Of a stretch of DNA of 64,000 bases, positions 1-8,737 are shown in pieces; the first letter of the stretch is position 1, and every line of letters begins with the position of its first letter. The notes under the pieces are model-generated. The model saw nothing but the letters and a program-made list of their open reading frames with translations, searched no databases and was not told where the DNA came from. Source of the DNA: Arenibacterium halophilum (GTDB lineage: Bacteria > Pseudomonadota > Alphaproteobacteria > Rhodobacterales > Rhodobacteraceae). The stretch is from contig NZ_VCPC01000003.1 in assembly GCF_005938225.1 (NCBI RefSeq), positions 310,001 to 374,000 on the forward strand, given 5' to 3'. Position numbers and translations under genes: made by a program.

Positions 1-246
1 CCACGGTTGTTGCTGGTGGATGAACCGGCAGCGGGCATGACGCATGAAGAGCGCGAGCATACCACCGCGCTGCTGGTCGAGGCGGCGAAAACCCGCGCCG
101 TGGTGGTGGTGGAGCATGACATGGAATTCGTGCGCCGTCTGAACTGCAAGGTGACCGTGCTGCACGAGGGCGCGGTTCTGGCCGAGGGCAGTCTGGATCA
201 CGTCACCGCCAACCAGCAGGTGATCGATGTCTACCTTGGGCGCTGA
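1..246 (+). CDS. ABC transporter ATP-binding protein, UrtD-like (3' part only)
   Basis: The gene runs in from the left edge; only its last 81 codons are present and the true start lies outside. The visible part holds the Walker B segment LLLVDEPAAGMT, the H-loop region VVVVEHDMEFVR and the LHEGAVLAEG tail. The MTHEE continuation after DEPAAG is characteristic of UrtD, the first ATPase of urea or short-chain amide importers, as opposed to LivG. A second ATPase follows 13 bp downstream, as UrtE follows UrtD. The transported substrate cannot be known without the missing binding protein; urea, an amide or a branched-chain amino acid are all possible. Confidence 0.85.
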   Translation, partial: PRLLLVDEPAAGMTHEEREHTTALLVEAAKTRAVVVVEHDMEFVRRLNCKVTVLHEGAVLAEGSLDHVTANQQVIDVYLGR

Positions 247-259
247 AGGGGAACGGGCG

Positions 260-955
260 ATGCTGACAGTCGAGAACCTGACGCTGCACTATGGCGGCTC
301 GCAAATCCTGCACGACGTGTCGATGCAGGCCGAGGCGGGGCAGGTGACCTGCATCATGGGCACCAACGGCGTGGGCAAGACATCGCTGTTGAAGGCGCTG
401 TCGGGCACCCATGCGCGCAGCGGCGGCGACATCACGCTGGATGGAGAGCCGATTGGCCGGCTTCCCGCGCATGTGCTGGCGCGCAAGGGCATCGGCTATG
501 TGCCGCAGGGGCGGATGATCTTTCCGCTGCTGACCGTGCGCGAGAACATGGAAACCGCCTTTGCCTGCCTGCCGCGATCCGAACATGGCATCCCGGACGA
601 GATTTACGAGCTGTTCCCGATTTTGAAGCAGTTCCTGCACCGGCGCGGGGGCGATCTGTCGGGCGGGCAGCAGCAGCAGCTGGCGATTGCGCGGGCGCTG
701 CTGACGCGGCCCAAGCTGTTGTTGCTGGACGAGCCGACCGAGGGCATCCAGCCCAACATCATCCAGCAGATCGGAGAGGTCATCCGCCTGCTGCGCAGCC
801 GGGGCGACATGGCCATCGTGCTGGTCGAGCAGTATTTCGATTTTGCCTATGATCTGGCCGACCGCTTCGTGGTGCTGCGGCGCGGGGCGGTGACGGCCTC
901 GGGCACGCATGACACGCTGACGCGGGACGATCTGTTGCAGGCCACCTCGGTCTAA
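260..955 (+). CDS. ABC transporter ATP-binding protein, UrtE/LivF-like
   Basis: Second ATPase (231 aa) of a urea/amide or branched-chain amino acid importer, acting at the cytoplasmic face. Walker A GTNGVGKTS lies at about residues 34-42, the signature LSGGQQQQLAIARALL and Walker B LLLLDEPTEGIQ follow, and the length is normal for the LivF/UrtE family. The GTNGVGKTS P-loop and DEPTEGIQPNII stretch resemble UrtE more than LivF. ATG at 260 was chosen because it follows a purine-rich GAAGGGGAACGGG and sits 13 bp after the upstream ATPase; an in-frame upstream start at 227 would overlap that gene. It ends convergent with the minus-strand gene at 974. Confidence 0.88.
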   Translation: MLTVENLTLHYGGSQILHDVSMQAEAGQVTCIMGTNGVGKTSLLKALSGTHARSGGDITLDGEPIGRLPAHVLARKGIGYVPQGRMIFPLLTVRENMETAFACLPRSEHGIPDEIYELFPILKQFLHRRGGDLSGGQQQQLAIARALLTRPKLLLLDEPTEGIQPNIIQQIGEVIRLLRSRGDMAIVLVEQYFDFAYDLADRFVVLRRGAVTASGTHDTLTRDDLLQATSV

Positions 956-973
956 GGTCGCCTGCGAGGCGCC

Positions 974-1804
974 TCAGCTGACGCTCATCTTCTTGATGTA
1001 GGCCACGCCGCTTTCGCCCAGCGGCACAGTGGCGAAGGGGCCGCCGTGGCACATCTGGGCCTTGTCCTGCGGATCGGCCTGCGGTGTCTGGGCCAGGATC
1101 GCCTCGGCGAAATCCTCGGCGTTGTCCTTGGGGCGGTAGCCCAGAAAGGACGCGGCCGAATTGTCGACCGGGCTGCGATCGTTGTTCGACACCCCATAGA
1201 CCACGGTGAATCCGGTGATCGGCGTGTCGATGGACCGCTGCACCAGCTGGATCAGGTCATCGTAGCTAAGCCACGACCCCAGCGCGCGGGCATTCCCCAC
1301 CGGGCCCGAGGCGGAATAGATGCGCAGGCACACCGCCTCGATCCCGTATTTGTCCCAGTACATGCTCGCCATATCCTCGGCAAAGCACTTGGACAGGCCA
1401 TAGAAGGTGTCGGGCCGGTGCGGCATCTTGGTGTCGATGCGGGTTGTTTTCGGATACATCCCCATCGCGTGGATCGAGCTGGCATAGACGATCCGGCGCA
1501 CGCCGTGTTTCTGCGCGGCGTTCCAGACGTTGTAGGCGCCAAGGAAGTTGGAATGCAGGATCTGCTCGAACGGGGCCTCGTCGCCAATGGCGCCGAAGTG
1601 CACGACCATCTCGGCGCCCTCCAGCAGGTCCATCACCGCCGCGGCATCGCCCAGGTCGGCCTTGACGTAGGTTTCATTGCCCGCCAGCCCCTCGACCGCG
1701 TCGGCCAGGTCGGTCGAGACCAGCTGATCCGCCATCGCGGCCAGCGGTGCCCGCAGTTGGTGGCCCAGCGCGCCGGCGGCGCCGGTCAGTACGATCTTTT
1801 TCAT
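974..1804 (-). CDS. NAD-dependent epimerase/dehydratase family, uronate dehydrogenase-like
   Basis: Extended short-chain dehydrogenase of 276 aa. The N-terminal nucleotide-binding motif TGAAGALG is at residues 7-14, and the catalytic YGLSK has Tyr135 and Lys139. The stretch YGLSKCFAEDMASMYWDKYGIE closely resembles uronate dehydrogenase (Udh), which oxidises hexuronates to aldarolactones with NAD+. It is the last gene of the minus-strand block with the FAD oxidoreductase and HyuA/HyuB, 20 bp after its neighbour. That context of amide/amine breakdown does not obviously need a uronate dehydrogenase, so the true substrate may be another sugar-acid-like compound. Confidence 0.8.
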   Translation of the reverse strand: MKKIVLTGAAGALGHQLRAPLAAMADQLVSTDLADAVEGLAGNETYVKADLGDAAAVMDLLEGAEMVVHFGAIGDEAPFEQILHSNFLGAYNVWNAAQKHGVRRIVYASSIHAMGMYPKTTRIDTKMPHRPDTFYGLSKCFAEDMASMYWDKYGIEAVCLRIYSASGPVGNARALGSWLSYDDLIQLVQRSIDTPITGFTVVYGVSNNDRSPVDNSAASFLGYRPKDNAEDFAEAILAQTPQADPQDKAQMCHGGPFATVPLGESGVAYIKKMSVS

Positions 1805-1824
1805 GGTCTGTCCTTTCGATTGCG

Positions 1825-3033
1825 TCAGATCACCGCCGTCTCGACAAGCGGCCGGTTTGCCGGCACCCTGTCATAGGCGAAGGGGCTCAGGTCAAGGGTG
1901 CGATAGGCGCCGTGGGTCAGCAGCTCGGCCATGCCGCGCCCGATGGCGGGGCTTTGCTGCAACCCGTGGCCCGAGAACCCGTTGACGAAGAAGAAGTTGC
2001 CGACCTCGGGATGGGGGCCGACAATCGCGTTCTGATCCAGCGTGTTATAGGCGTAATGACCGACCCATGAATTGATCAGCCGGATCGATTCAAAGGCCGG
2101 CACACGGTTGGCAAGCGCGGGCCAGACCTTGTCCTCCCACAGCTCGTGGTGATCCACGAAATCGGTGTAATCGACGGGGCCGTCCACGTCGGGCGGGCAG
2201 CCGGCCATGTAATAGCGCCCGTCGGTGCGCATGTGCACGCCCGAGGGGTCGATCGTCAGCGGCAGGTCGCGGTCCAGCGGCTGGGCGGCCTCGAAGATAT
2301 AGGTGAACCGCTTGCGCGGCTCGACGGGCAGCGTCAGCCCGGCCATGTCGGCGGTCAGGCTGGCGCGCGGGCCAGAGGCGTTGACGACCTGCCCCAGCGC
2401 CACGCGGGTGCCGTTGGACAAGGTGGCATGGGTGATCCTGCCGCCGTCGCGCGTCATGGCGACCACTTCGTTGGCGATGTATTCCACACCGTTCTCGCGC
2501 GCCATGCGCTTGAACCAGTCGAACATTGTGCCGCCGTCGAAATAGCCTTCGTTCACAAGGTTGTGGTTGCCGCCAAGGATGCCGTCGAGGTTGTAGAACG
2601 GATATGCCTCGGCAATCTCGGCGGGGCTGAGGTGGCGTGTGGCGGCACCACATTCGGCCTGCAACTTTTGCGCGGCCTGCAAGGCGGCGCTGAACTCGGG
2701 CGTGTCCGACAGGTAGAGGTAGCCGAAGCTTTGCAGCGTCAGCGTCGGCACCCGTTCGTCTCCGCCCATGAAGTCGCGAAAGTTGCGGATGAACTCTGCC
2801 CCGAACTGTGACACGCGAACGTTGATCTCGGTGCTGTATTGCTGGCGGATGCAGCTGTTGGTGTGCGAGGTCGAGGCGAATTCGTAGCTCGGGTCGCGTT
2901 CTACGACCAAGACCCGGCCGTCAAAGCCGGGCATTCGGGTCAGCCACCACGCCACGGCCGAGCCGTACATGGCCCCGCCGACAATCACCACGTCATAGCT
3001 ATCGTATTTCGGATCGCTGTATTTTGCTGCCAT
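1825..3033 (-). CDS. FAD-dependent oxidoreductase, DAO (sarcosine oxidase/glycine oxidase-like) family
   Basis: A 402-aa flavoprotein with an N-terminal dinucleotide-binding fold (DVVIVGGAMYGSAVAWWL, about residues 14-31) and the C-terminal GFSGHGLQQSPAIGR segment typical of the D-amino-acid oxidase/SoxB superfamily. Such enzymes oxidise secondary or tertiary amines such as sarcosine and N-methyl amino acids, yielding H2O2 or passing electrons on. ATG at 3033 overlaps the hyuB stop by one base (TGATG); a GTG at 3036 is the alternative. Being in one transcription unit with HyuA/HyuB it may oxidise an N-methylated amino acid released by the hydantoinase, but this is inferred from context. Confidence 0.85.
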   Translation of the reverse strand: MAAKYSDPKYDSYDVVIVGGAMYGSAVAWWLTRMPGFDGRVLVVERDPSYEFASTSHTNSCIRQQYSTEINVRVSQFGAEFIRNFRDFMGGDERVPTLTLQSFGYLYLSDTPEFSAALQAAQKLQAECGAATRHLSPAEIAEAYPFYNLDGILGGNHNLVNEGYFDGGTMFDWFKRMARENGVEYIANEVVAMTRDGGRITHATLSNGTRVALGQVVNASGPRASLTADMAGLTLPVEPRKRFTYIFEAAQPLDRDLPLTIDPSGVHMRTDGRYYMAGCPPDVDGPVDYTDFVDHHELWEDKVWPALANRVPAFESIRLINSWVGHYAYNTLDQNAIVGPHPEVGNFFFVNGFSGHGLQQSPAIGRGMAELLTHGAYRTLDLSPFAYDRVPANRPLVETAVI

Positions 3034-4742
3034 CACGCGATGTTCCCGTCTTCAACACCGGCAAGGATCGCCGAAATCTCTTCCTGCGCAAGGCCATAGT
3101 CGGCGGCGGCCGACTCGGGCGTGATATAGCCGCGCGCTAGGTCGCGGCGCACCAGATCGGGGTCGCGCCCGGCAGGCGCGCCATAGCCCGCGCCACCGGG
3201 GAAGGCCATGACCACGCGGCGGCCTTCGGGCACGAACTGGCGGCCCTTGCCACGCAGCGCGGTGCCATCGTCCAGCGCGATTTCGGTCGGCGCGCCATCG
3301 CCGCCGCCGTTCCGTCCGCGCGCGGGGTGGTTCACCCGGTCGAACATGGCCGAGATGTCGAATTCGTGGCCCGTGGTGGCCCCGACCTCCATGTATTGGC
3401 CCAACCCGCCGCGATAGGTGCCGATGCCGCCGGAATCGGGCCGCAGCTCTTTGCGCCAGATGATGACGGGGCCGACCTGCTCGGTCGCCTCGACCGGCAT
3501 GGTCATCACGCCCGACGGGAAGGCCGTGGCGTTCATCCCGTCCAGCCCGGGCCGCGCGCCCGAACCACCGGAATTGAACGTCAGCACTTCGGCGCGTCGT
3601 GCCCCTGCCGCGCGCGCCGCCTGCGATGCGGGCCGCAACGAGACCTGAAAGTTGCACAGGCATCCGGCGCCTTCGGCCGGGACGGTTTCGGGCAGGATCT
3701 TATCAAGCGCATCATAAACCGTATCGGGGATCATGTGGCCGATCACGTGGCGCAGCGCGACCGGGGCGGGATGCACCGCGTTCACGATGGAATGCTCCGG
3801 CGCGGTGATTTCAAACGGAGCAAGCGAGGCGGCGTTGTTCGGGATCTCGGGCGCGATAGCGCATTTCAGCGCATAGCAGGCATAGGCCTTGGTATAGACC
3901 AGAGGCACGTTGATGCCCTTGGGGTCGGTCCCCGAGGTGCCCTGGAAATCACAGAGAATGCGGTCTTCCTCGATCTTCAGTTGGACGCACAGGGTGATCG
4001 GCTTGGAGTAGCCGTCGATCACCATCTCGCCGCTGGCCTCTTGTCGGGGCAGGGCCGCGATGCGTTCCAGCGTCGCCCGACGCGAGTTGTCGAGTATGAA
4101 TTCGGCGATGCCTTCCAGATCGGTAAGGGCGAATTCGCGCATCATGTCGATCAGCCGCCGGTGCCCGGTTTCGTTGCAGGCGGCCAGCGCGTACATGTCG
4201 CCGACCAGCTGATCGGGTTCGCGCACGTTGCCGCGCACGATCCGCAGCAGGGTCTGATCGACCTCGCCCCGTTCCGCGAATTTCATGATCGGCAGGTACA
4301 GCCCTTCCTCGTAGACCGAATTCGCATCGGCCCCGAACCCACGCCCGCCCACGTCAACCACATGGGCGGTGCAGGCGAAGAACCCGACCAGAGCGCCGTT
4401 GAAGAACGACGGCGTGACCACGGTGATGTCATGCAGGTGGCCGGTGCCCTCCCACGGATCGTTGGTGATGTAAACGTCACCTTCAAACATGTTCTGTCGC
4501 CCGATCCGGCGGATGAAGTGCCCCACCGCGTCGGCCATGGCGTTGACGTGCCCCGGCGTGCCGGTGACGGCCTGCGCCAGCATCCGGCCATGGGCGTCAT
4601 AGACTCCGGCCGACAAGTCGCCCGCCTCGCGCACGCTGGTGGAAAAGGCTGTGCGCACCAGCGCCTGCGCCTGTTCCTCGACCACCGAGATCAGCCGGTT
4701 CCACATCACCTGATGGGTGACGGTCGTGTTCGCCTTGGCCAT
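3033..4742 (-). CDS. hyuB: Hydantoinase B / N-methylhydantoinase B family protein
   Basis: Beta subunit (569 aa) of an ATP-dependent hydantoinase/5-oxoprolinase-type complex in the cytoplasm. Family hallmarks include DLSAGVYDAHGRMLAQ and GTPGHVNAM near the N terminus, YITNDPWEGTGHLHD around residues 95-110, and a Gly-rich C-terminal part with FPGGAGYG. ATG at 4742 gives the natural start MAKANTTVTHQVMWNRL and lies two bases after the hyuA stop, implying translational coupling. Related complexes hydrolyse N-methylhydantoin, 5-oxoproline or caprolactam, or carboxylate acetophenone, so the exact substrate is open. Confidence 0.9.
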   Translation of the reverse strand: MAKANTTVTHQVMWNRLISVVEEQAQALVRTAFSTSVREAGDLSAGVYDAHGRMLAQAVTGTPGHVNAMADAVGHFIRRIGRQNMFEGDVYITNDPWEGTGHLHDITVVTPSFFNGALVGFFACTAHVVDVGGRGFGADANSVYEEGLYLPIMKFAERGEVDQTLLRIVRGNVREPDQLVGDMYALAACNETGHRRLIDMMREFALTDLEGIAEFILDNSRRATLERIAALPRQEASGEMVIDGYSKPITLCVQLKIEEDRILCDFQGTSGTDPKGINVPLVYTKAYACYALKCAIAPEIPNNAASLAPFEITAPEHSIVNAVHPAPVALRHVIGHMIPDTVYDALDKILPETVPAEGAGCLCNFQVSLRPASQAARAAGARRAEVLTFNSGGSGARPGLDGMNATAFPSGVMTMPVEATEQVGPVIIWRKELRPDSGGIGTYRGGLGQYMEVGATTGHEFDISAMFDRVNHPARGRNGGGDGAPTEIALDDGTALRGKGRQFVPEGRRVVMAFPGGAGYGAPAGRDPDLVRRDLARGYITPESAAADYGLAQEEISAILAGVEDGNIA

Positions 4743-4744
4743 GG

Positions 4745-6823
4745 TCAATCCTTTGCGCGCATGTCGATGCAACCGTCCGCGCGGCGCCGTGCGATGCGGC
4801 TGGCGGGAACGATGATCGTGGTTTCGTCTTCGGTGATGGCGGCGGGGCCGGTGACGGTGTCGCCGGTGTTCAGATCGGCCCGGGGCACGATGCCCGCCTG
4901 CACGGTCTCGCCCAGCGCCGGGTCGAACAACTCGCGATGTGCGGGTGCGGTGACGGTGCCGTTATCGGCATCCTCGGCCACCGGGTCCACCGGGTTGGGC
5001 GGGGTCGTGGCGTTGACCGACCAGACGGTGATTTCAATGTCGAGCCCCGCAACCGGGCGGCCGAACAGCTGGGTGTAGTCGGCTTCGAACAGCTCTTGAA
5101 AGCGCTCGGCGCTGGCCGTTTCGGCATCCGCGCCCGACAGGGCGACCGGGATTTCCCAGCCCTGACCGGAATAGCGCATATACACCTTGTATTCGGCGCT
5201 GATCGGCGCCGTGGCATCGCAGTTGCGCACGAACTTGGTCGCTTCGGCCTCAAGCTCGGCCAGAAGCGCACGCACGCGGCCCGGCTCCATGTCGGACAGG
5301 CGGGTATAGACGCTGCGGTTCGCCTCGAAGCTGAAGGGCGCGCGCAGGAACCCGATGGCCGAGCCGACGCCCGCTCCGGGCGGGATCAGCACGCGCGACA
5401 CGCCCAGTTTCTCGCACAGCCGCCCGGCGTGCAGCGGGGCCGCGCCGCCAAAGGCGATCATGGTGTAATCGGCCAGATCCTCGCCGTTCTCCACCGCATG
5501 GACGCGGGCGGCGTTGGCCATGTTTTCATCGACCACCTCCGACAGGCCAAAGGCCGCGCCGGTGGCATCCAGATCCAGCGTGGTGCCGATGGCACTGTCC
5601 AGCGCAGCGCGCGACTGATCGGGGTGCAGCGCGATCGACCCACCCGCGAAATTGCCCGGGTCCAGCCGCCCCAGCACCAGATCGGCATCCGTCACGGCAG
5701 GGCGGTCGCCGCCGCGCCCGTAACAGGCCGGCCCCGGTTCCGACCCGGCGCTTTCGGGTCCGACGCGGATTTGCCGCATCGCATCCACATGCGCGAGCGA
5801 CCCACCCCCCGCGCCGATTTCCACCATGTCGATCACCGGGATCGAGATCGGCATCCCCGAGCCCTTCTTGAACCGATAGGTGCGCGCCACTTCGAACACG
5901 CGGGCGGTTTTCGGGGTCTGGTTGCGGATCAGGCAAATCTTGGCGGTGGTGCCGCCCATGTCGAAGCTCAGCACCCGGTCCAGCCCGTGCCGCGCGGCAA
6001 TGTCGGCAGCAAAGACGGCCCCGCCTGCCGGGCCGGATTCGACCAGCCGCACCGGAAAGTCCGCCGCGTTCTCAAGCGAGATGATGCCCCCGCCCGAATG
6101 CATCAGGAAGACCGGACATTGCAGCCCCTCGTCGCGCAGGCGCTGTTCCAGACGGCCCAGATAGCTTTTGATAAGCGGCTTGATATAGGCGTTGGCGACC
6201 ACGGTGTTGAAACGTTCGTATTCGCGCATCTGCGGGCTGACTTCGCAGGACAGCGACACCATCGCGTTCGGCAGCCGGTCGGCCAGCACCTCGCGCACCA
6301 GCTTTTCGTGGGCGTCATTCTGGTAGGAATGCAGCAGGCCCACGGCGATACTGTCGAACCCGGCGCGGGCCAGCCTGTCGGCCAGCGCCTCGATCTCGGC
6401 GCGCTCCAGCGGGATCAGGACGTTGCCCTGTGCGTCCAGCCGTTCGGACAGCGTATAGCGATGCTGGCGCGGCAGCAGCGGCTCGGGCAGGGTCAGGTTC
6501 AGGTCGTATTGCTCGAACCGGCTTTCGGTCCGCATCTCGATCACGTCGCGGAAGCCCTCGGTGGTGATCAGCGCCGTTTTCGCACCGCGCCGCTCGATCA
6601 GCGCATTGGTTGCCAGCGTGGTGCCGTGGATGATCTGGGTGATCTCGCCGGGGGCGATCTGCGCGGCGGCGCAAACCCGGTGGATGCCTTCGACAATCGC
6701 GTTCTCGGGCGCGGCATAGGTGGTCAGGACCTTGGTGGAAAACGGTTTTCCGTCAACCTCAAGCACCACGTCGGTAAAGGTGCCGCCAATGTCCACACCC
6801 ATGCGAATCGATTTGCTGCCCAT
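4745..6823 (-). CDS. hyuA: Hydantoinase A / N-methylhydantoinase A family protein
   Basis: Alpha subunit (692 aa), the ATP-binding partner of HyuB. It has the ASKHA-type N-terminal phosphate loop GVDIGGTFTDVVL (about residues 9-21), the second HGTTLATNALIERRG motif and the central SFDMGGTTAKICLI motif, all defining for HyuA/OplAH alpha chains. It is the first gene of the hyuA-hyuB-DAO-Udh-like block and lies 96 bp after the LysR stop on the same strand. An inverted repeat of the LysR-box type (6907-6925) sits about 84-102 bp before its start, suggesting direct control by that regulator. Confidence 0.9.
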   Translation of the reverse strand: MGSKSIRMGVDIGGTFTDVVLEVDGKPFSTKVLTTYAAPENAIVEGIHRVCAAAQIAPGEITQIIHGTTLATNALIERRGAKTALITTEGFRDVIEMRTESRFEQYDLNLTLPEPLLPRQHRYTLSERLDAQGNVLIPLERAEIEALADRLARAGFDSIAVGLLHSYQNDAHEKLVREVLADRLPNAMVSLSCEVSPQMREYERFNTVVANAYIKPLIKSYLGRLEQRLRDEGLQCPVFLMHSGGGIISLENAADFPVRLVESGPAGGAVFAADIAARHGLDRVLSFDMGGTTAKICLIRNQTPKTARVFEVARTYRFKKGSGMPISIPVIDMVEIGAGGGSLAHVDAMRQIRVGPESAGSEPGPACYGRGGDRPAVTDADLVLGRLDPGNFAGGSIALHPDQSRAALDSAIGTTLDLDATGAAFGLSEVVDENMANAARVHAVENGEDLADYTMIAFGGAAPLHAGRLCEKLGVSRVLIPPGAGVGSAIGFLRAPFSFEANRSVYTRLSDMEPGRVRALLAELEAEATKFVRNCDATAPISAEYKVYMRYSGQGWEIPVALSGADAETASAERFQELFEADYTQLFGRPVAGLDIEITVWSVNATTPPNPVDPVAEDADNGTVTAPAHRELFDPALGETVQAGIVPRADLNTGDTVTGPAAITEDETTIIVPASRIARRRADGCIDMRAKD

Positions 6824-6906
6824 GTGCGGCCCGTCCGTTTGCTGATTGATCGCGGGCAGGCTAGGGCCGCGCGCCGATCACGGCAAATTCTTTGATCTTC
6901 TGGAAA

Positions 6907-6925
6907 GGATAAAGAAAATTTATCC
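6907..6925 (-). promoter_or_regulatory. Putative LysR-type regulator box upstream of hyuA
   Basis: Perfect inverted repeat GGATAA-N7-TTATCC, which contains the LysR-type T-N11-A arrangement (ATAA-N7-TTAT). It lies 84-102 bp before the hyuA start and overlaps the TAA stop codon of the LysR gene. It is A+T rich against a GC-rich background. Binding is inferred from pattern and position only. Confidence 0.5.
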
Positions 6926-7816
6926 TGTGCGCCCGTCCGCCCCGGCGACATCAGCCGCGATTTCGGCGGCGCGGCGCACATGGGCCGGGCTGGTGGCGGA
7001 ATCGAAACGCGCGGCGAATTCCAGCGCCGTGGGCAGCCAGCCATAGGGCACCTCGGCCAGCTCGCCCTTTTCGATTTCGGACTTTACCATGATGCGGGGA
7101 AGCGCGGCGATGCCCATGCCATTGGCCGCCATCTGCGCCCCGACGGCCAGGTTCGACGACGGCACGATGCGCAGGCCCGACACCTCGTGCGCGCGGAAAT
7201 GGTCAACGACTTCGGTATGTTGCCGGGTGCCGCGCGCATGGGTCAGGATGGGGTGCGCGGCCATGTCCTGCGCACTGATCGGCGCCGTCAGGTTCAGCGC
7301 GGGGCTGGCGACCCAGACCGGAGGATAGGCCCCGATCACCTGCGTTCCGCTGGCCTGGCGGGTGAAGGGGCCGTTCTGGAAGGCAATGTCGATGGTGCGG
7401 GCAAACAGTTCGGTTTCCAGCGTGGCCGACATGTCGACCGTCAGCTCCACACTGATGTTGGGATAGGCCCGGCGAAAGGCGCGCAGGAAATCGCGCAGCC
7501 AGGTGTGGGCGATCATCTCGGTCACGCCCAGCCGCAGCGCGCCGGTGAACAGCGCGGTCTGGCCCGACGCCTCGATCAGCGCCTCGGTCGCGCCCAGCAC
7601 CTGCCGCGCGTGATCCAGCAACTGCCGCCCCTTTGGCGTGAGCCGGACCGAGCCTGCATCGCGCTCCATTAGCTGCGCGCCCAATGCGGTTTCCAGCCCG
7701 GCGATGCGGTTGGAGATATTCGGCTGCGTGGTGTTCAGCCGCTCGGCCGCGGCGCGAAAGCTGCCAAGGTCGGCCACCTGCACGAAAGTCTCGATCTGTT
7801 TCAGCGTGATCGACAC
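6920..7816 (-). CDS. LysR-family transcriptional regulator
   Basis: A 298-aa LysR-type regulator. The N-terminal winged helix-turn-helix (about residues 1-60) reads LKQIETFVQVADLGSF followed by AAERLNTTQPNISNRIAGLE, the standard LTTR start, and a periplasmic-binding-like effector domain follows. It lies six bases after the DgoK-like gene and immediately before hyuA, all on the minus strand. LysR regulators usually control neighbouring genes, so the hyuA-hyuB-DAO block is the likely target; the effector is unknown. The gene's stop codon is embedded in the candidate operator at 6907-6925. Confidence 0.92.
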   Translation of the reverse strand: MSITLKQIETFVQVADLGSFRAAAERLNTTQPNISNRIAGLETALGAQLMERDAGSVRLTPKGRQLLDHARQVLGATEALIEASGQTALFTGALRLGVTEMIAHTWLRDFLRAFRRAYPNISVELTVDMSATLETELFARTIDIAFQNGPFTRQASGTQVIGAYPPVWVASPALNLTAPISAQDMAAHPILTHARGTRQHTEVVDHFRAHEVSGLRIVPSSNLAVGAQMAANGMGIAALPRIMVKSEIEKGELAEVPYGWLPTALEFAARFDSATSPAHVRRAAEIAADVAGADGRTG

Positions 7817-7822
7817 GGGCGG

Positions 7823-8605
7823 CTAGCCGATCCGCTTGCGCATGGCGTGCAGCCCGGCCAGCGTCATCGCCACCTCGTCGGTGCGAATAACTGGCACGCC
7901 CTGCGTCTTAAGTGCGGTGACATATGCGGCTCCGGGCCCTATTACGGCGACCTGCTGGCCCAGCCAATAGGGCCGCGCGGCGGCCAGTTCCGCGCCGATC
8001 AGCAACCCTTGCAAGCGTGAGAGCGAGCCCGAGACCCCAAGCGCCGACAGCCATGCCGCCAACCGTTCGGGGCGCGACATGGCATCGTTCAGCCCATTGG
8101 TGAACGCCTCGGGTGCGCCTTCGGGCAGGGCGCTCAACGCTGGCAGGGACGTCAGCGCATCCATCAATTGACCGGTCAGGAAGGGTTGCGTGCTGACAAT
8201 CTCTTCGGCCGAGATCAGCACCCAACGGCTGACCGGCCCGGCAAGGCAAATCACGCCGTCCCATCCCGGATTATGAGCGATGAACCCCGCGATCGCGGAC
8301 AGGGGGCCGCCCATTCGGTCTGGTGGTGTTGTTTGCGACAGAGCGGGCATGGCATACAGGCCATTGCCAAGGTTTTCTGGTTGCAGATCAAGCGGTTTTG
8401 CCGGTAGCTGTACCAGCGGCGCGTCGGGCAGGCCGCAGGCGACAAGCGGTAGGCCGGGCCAAGCCTTCGCCAGCATTTCGGGCGAAAAATCCCCGGTCAG
8501 GGGGTGCAGGGTGCGGGGCCCGGACATGGCCCATCCACGGGCGTTTGCCGTGTCCAGCGCGATCCAGTCCGGGCCGCTTGTCGGCGGAGTGATGTGGTGC
8601 GTCAT
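7823..8605 (-). CDS. 2-dehydro-3-deoxygalactonokinase (DgoK) family protein
   Basis: A 260-aa protein resembling 2-keto-3-deoxygalactonate kinase, which phosphorylates KDGal in the De Ley-Doudoroff galactonate route. Seen here are the N-terminal WIALDTANARGW (family form about VDWGTTNLRAW), a central FLTGQLMDAL stretch and the C-terminal VAVIGPGAAYVTAL. It is somewhat shorter than usual (about 290-300 aa) and its N-terminal phosphate loop is divergent, so activity is uncertain. ATG at 8605 was preferred; an in-frame start at 8632 would add nine residues. No partner KDPGal aldolase lies in the window. It is divergent from lacI at 8738. Confidence 0.7.
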   Translation of the reverse strand: MTHHITPPTSGPDWIALDTANARGWAMSGPRTLHPLTGDFSPEMLAKAWPGLPLVACGLPDAPLVQLPAKPLDLQPENLGNGLYAMPALSQTTPPDRMGGPLSAIAGFIAHNPGWDGVICLAGPVSRWVLISAEEIVSTQPFLTGQLMDALTSLPALSALPEGAPEAFTNGLNDAMSRPERLAAWLSALGVSGSLSRLQGLLIGAELAAARPYWLGQQVAVIGPGAAYVTALKTQGVPVIRTDEVAMTLAGLHAMRKRIG

Positions 8606-8670
8606 GTGGGCAATCTGCCCTGATGAGTCCACACCGGCAAGAGGCGGTTCGTTGCGGCGGGGTGCGGATA

Positions 8671-8686
8671 TGATTGACGTACCTCA
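8671..8686 (+). promoter_or_regulatory. Putative LacI-type operator upstream of lacI-family gene
   Basis: TGATTGACGTACCTCA matches 13 of 16 positions of the palindrome TGAGGGGCGTACCTCA that occurs twice before the solute-binding protein gene (12308-12354). It lies in the divergent region between the DgoK-like gene and lacI, 52 bp before the lacI start, as expected for autoregulation. The left half is degenerate. Confidence 0.5.
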
Positions 8687-8737
8687 TTTTGCCGGACTAG
8701 CGTTGAAGCCCGAAGTTGAGGCCCGGAGGAGATTCGA

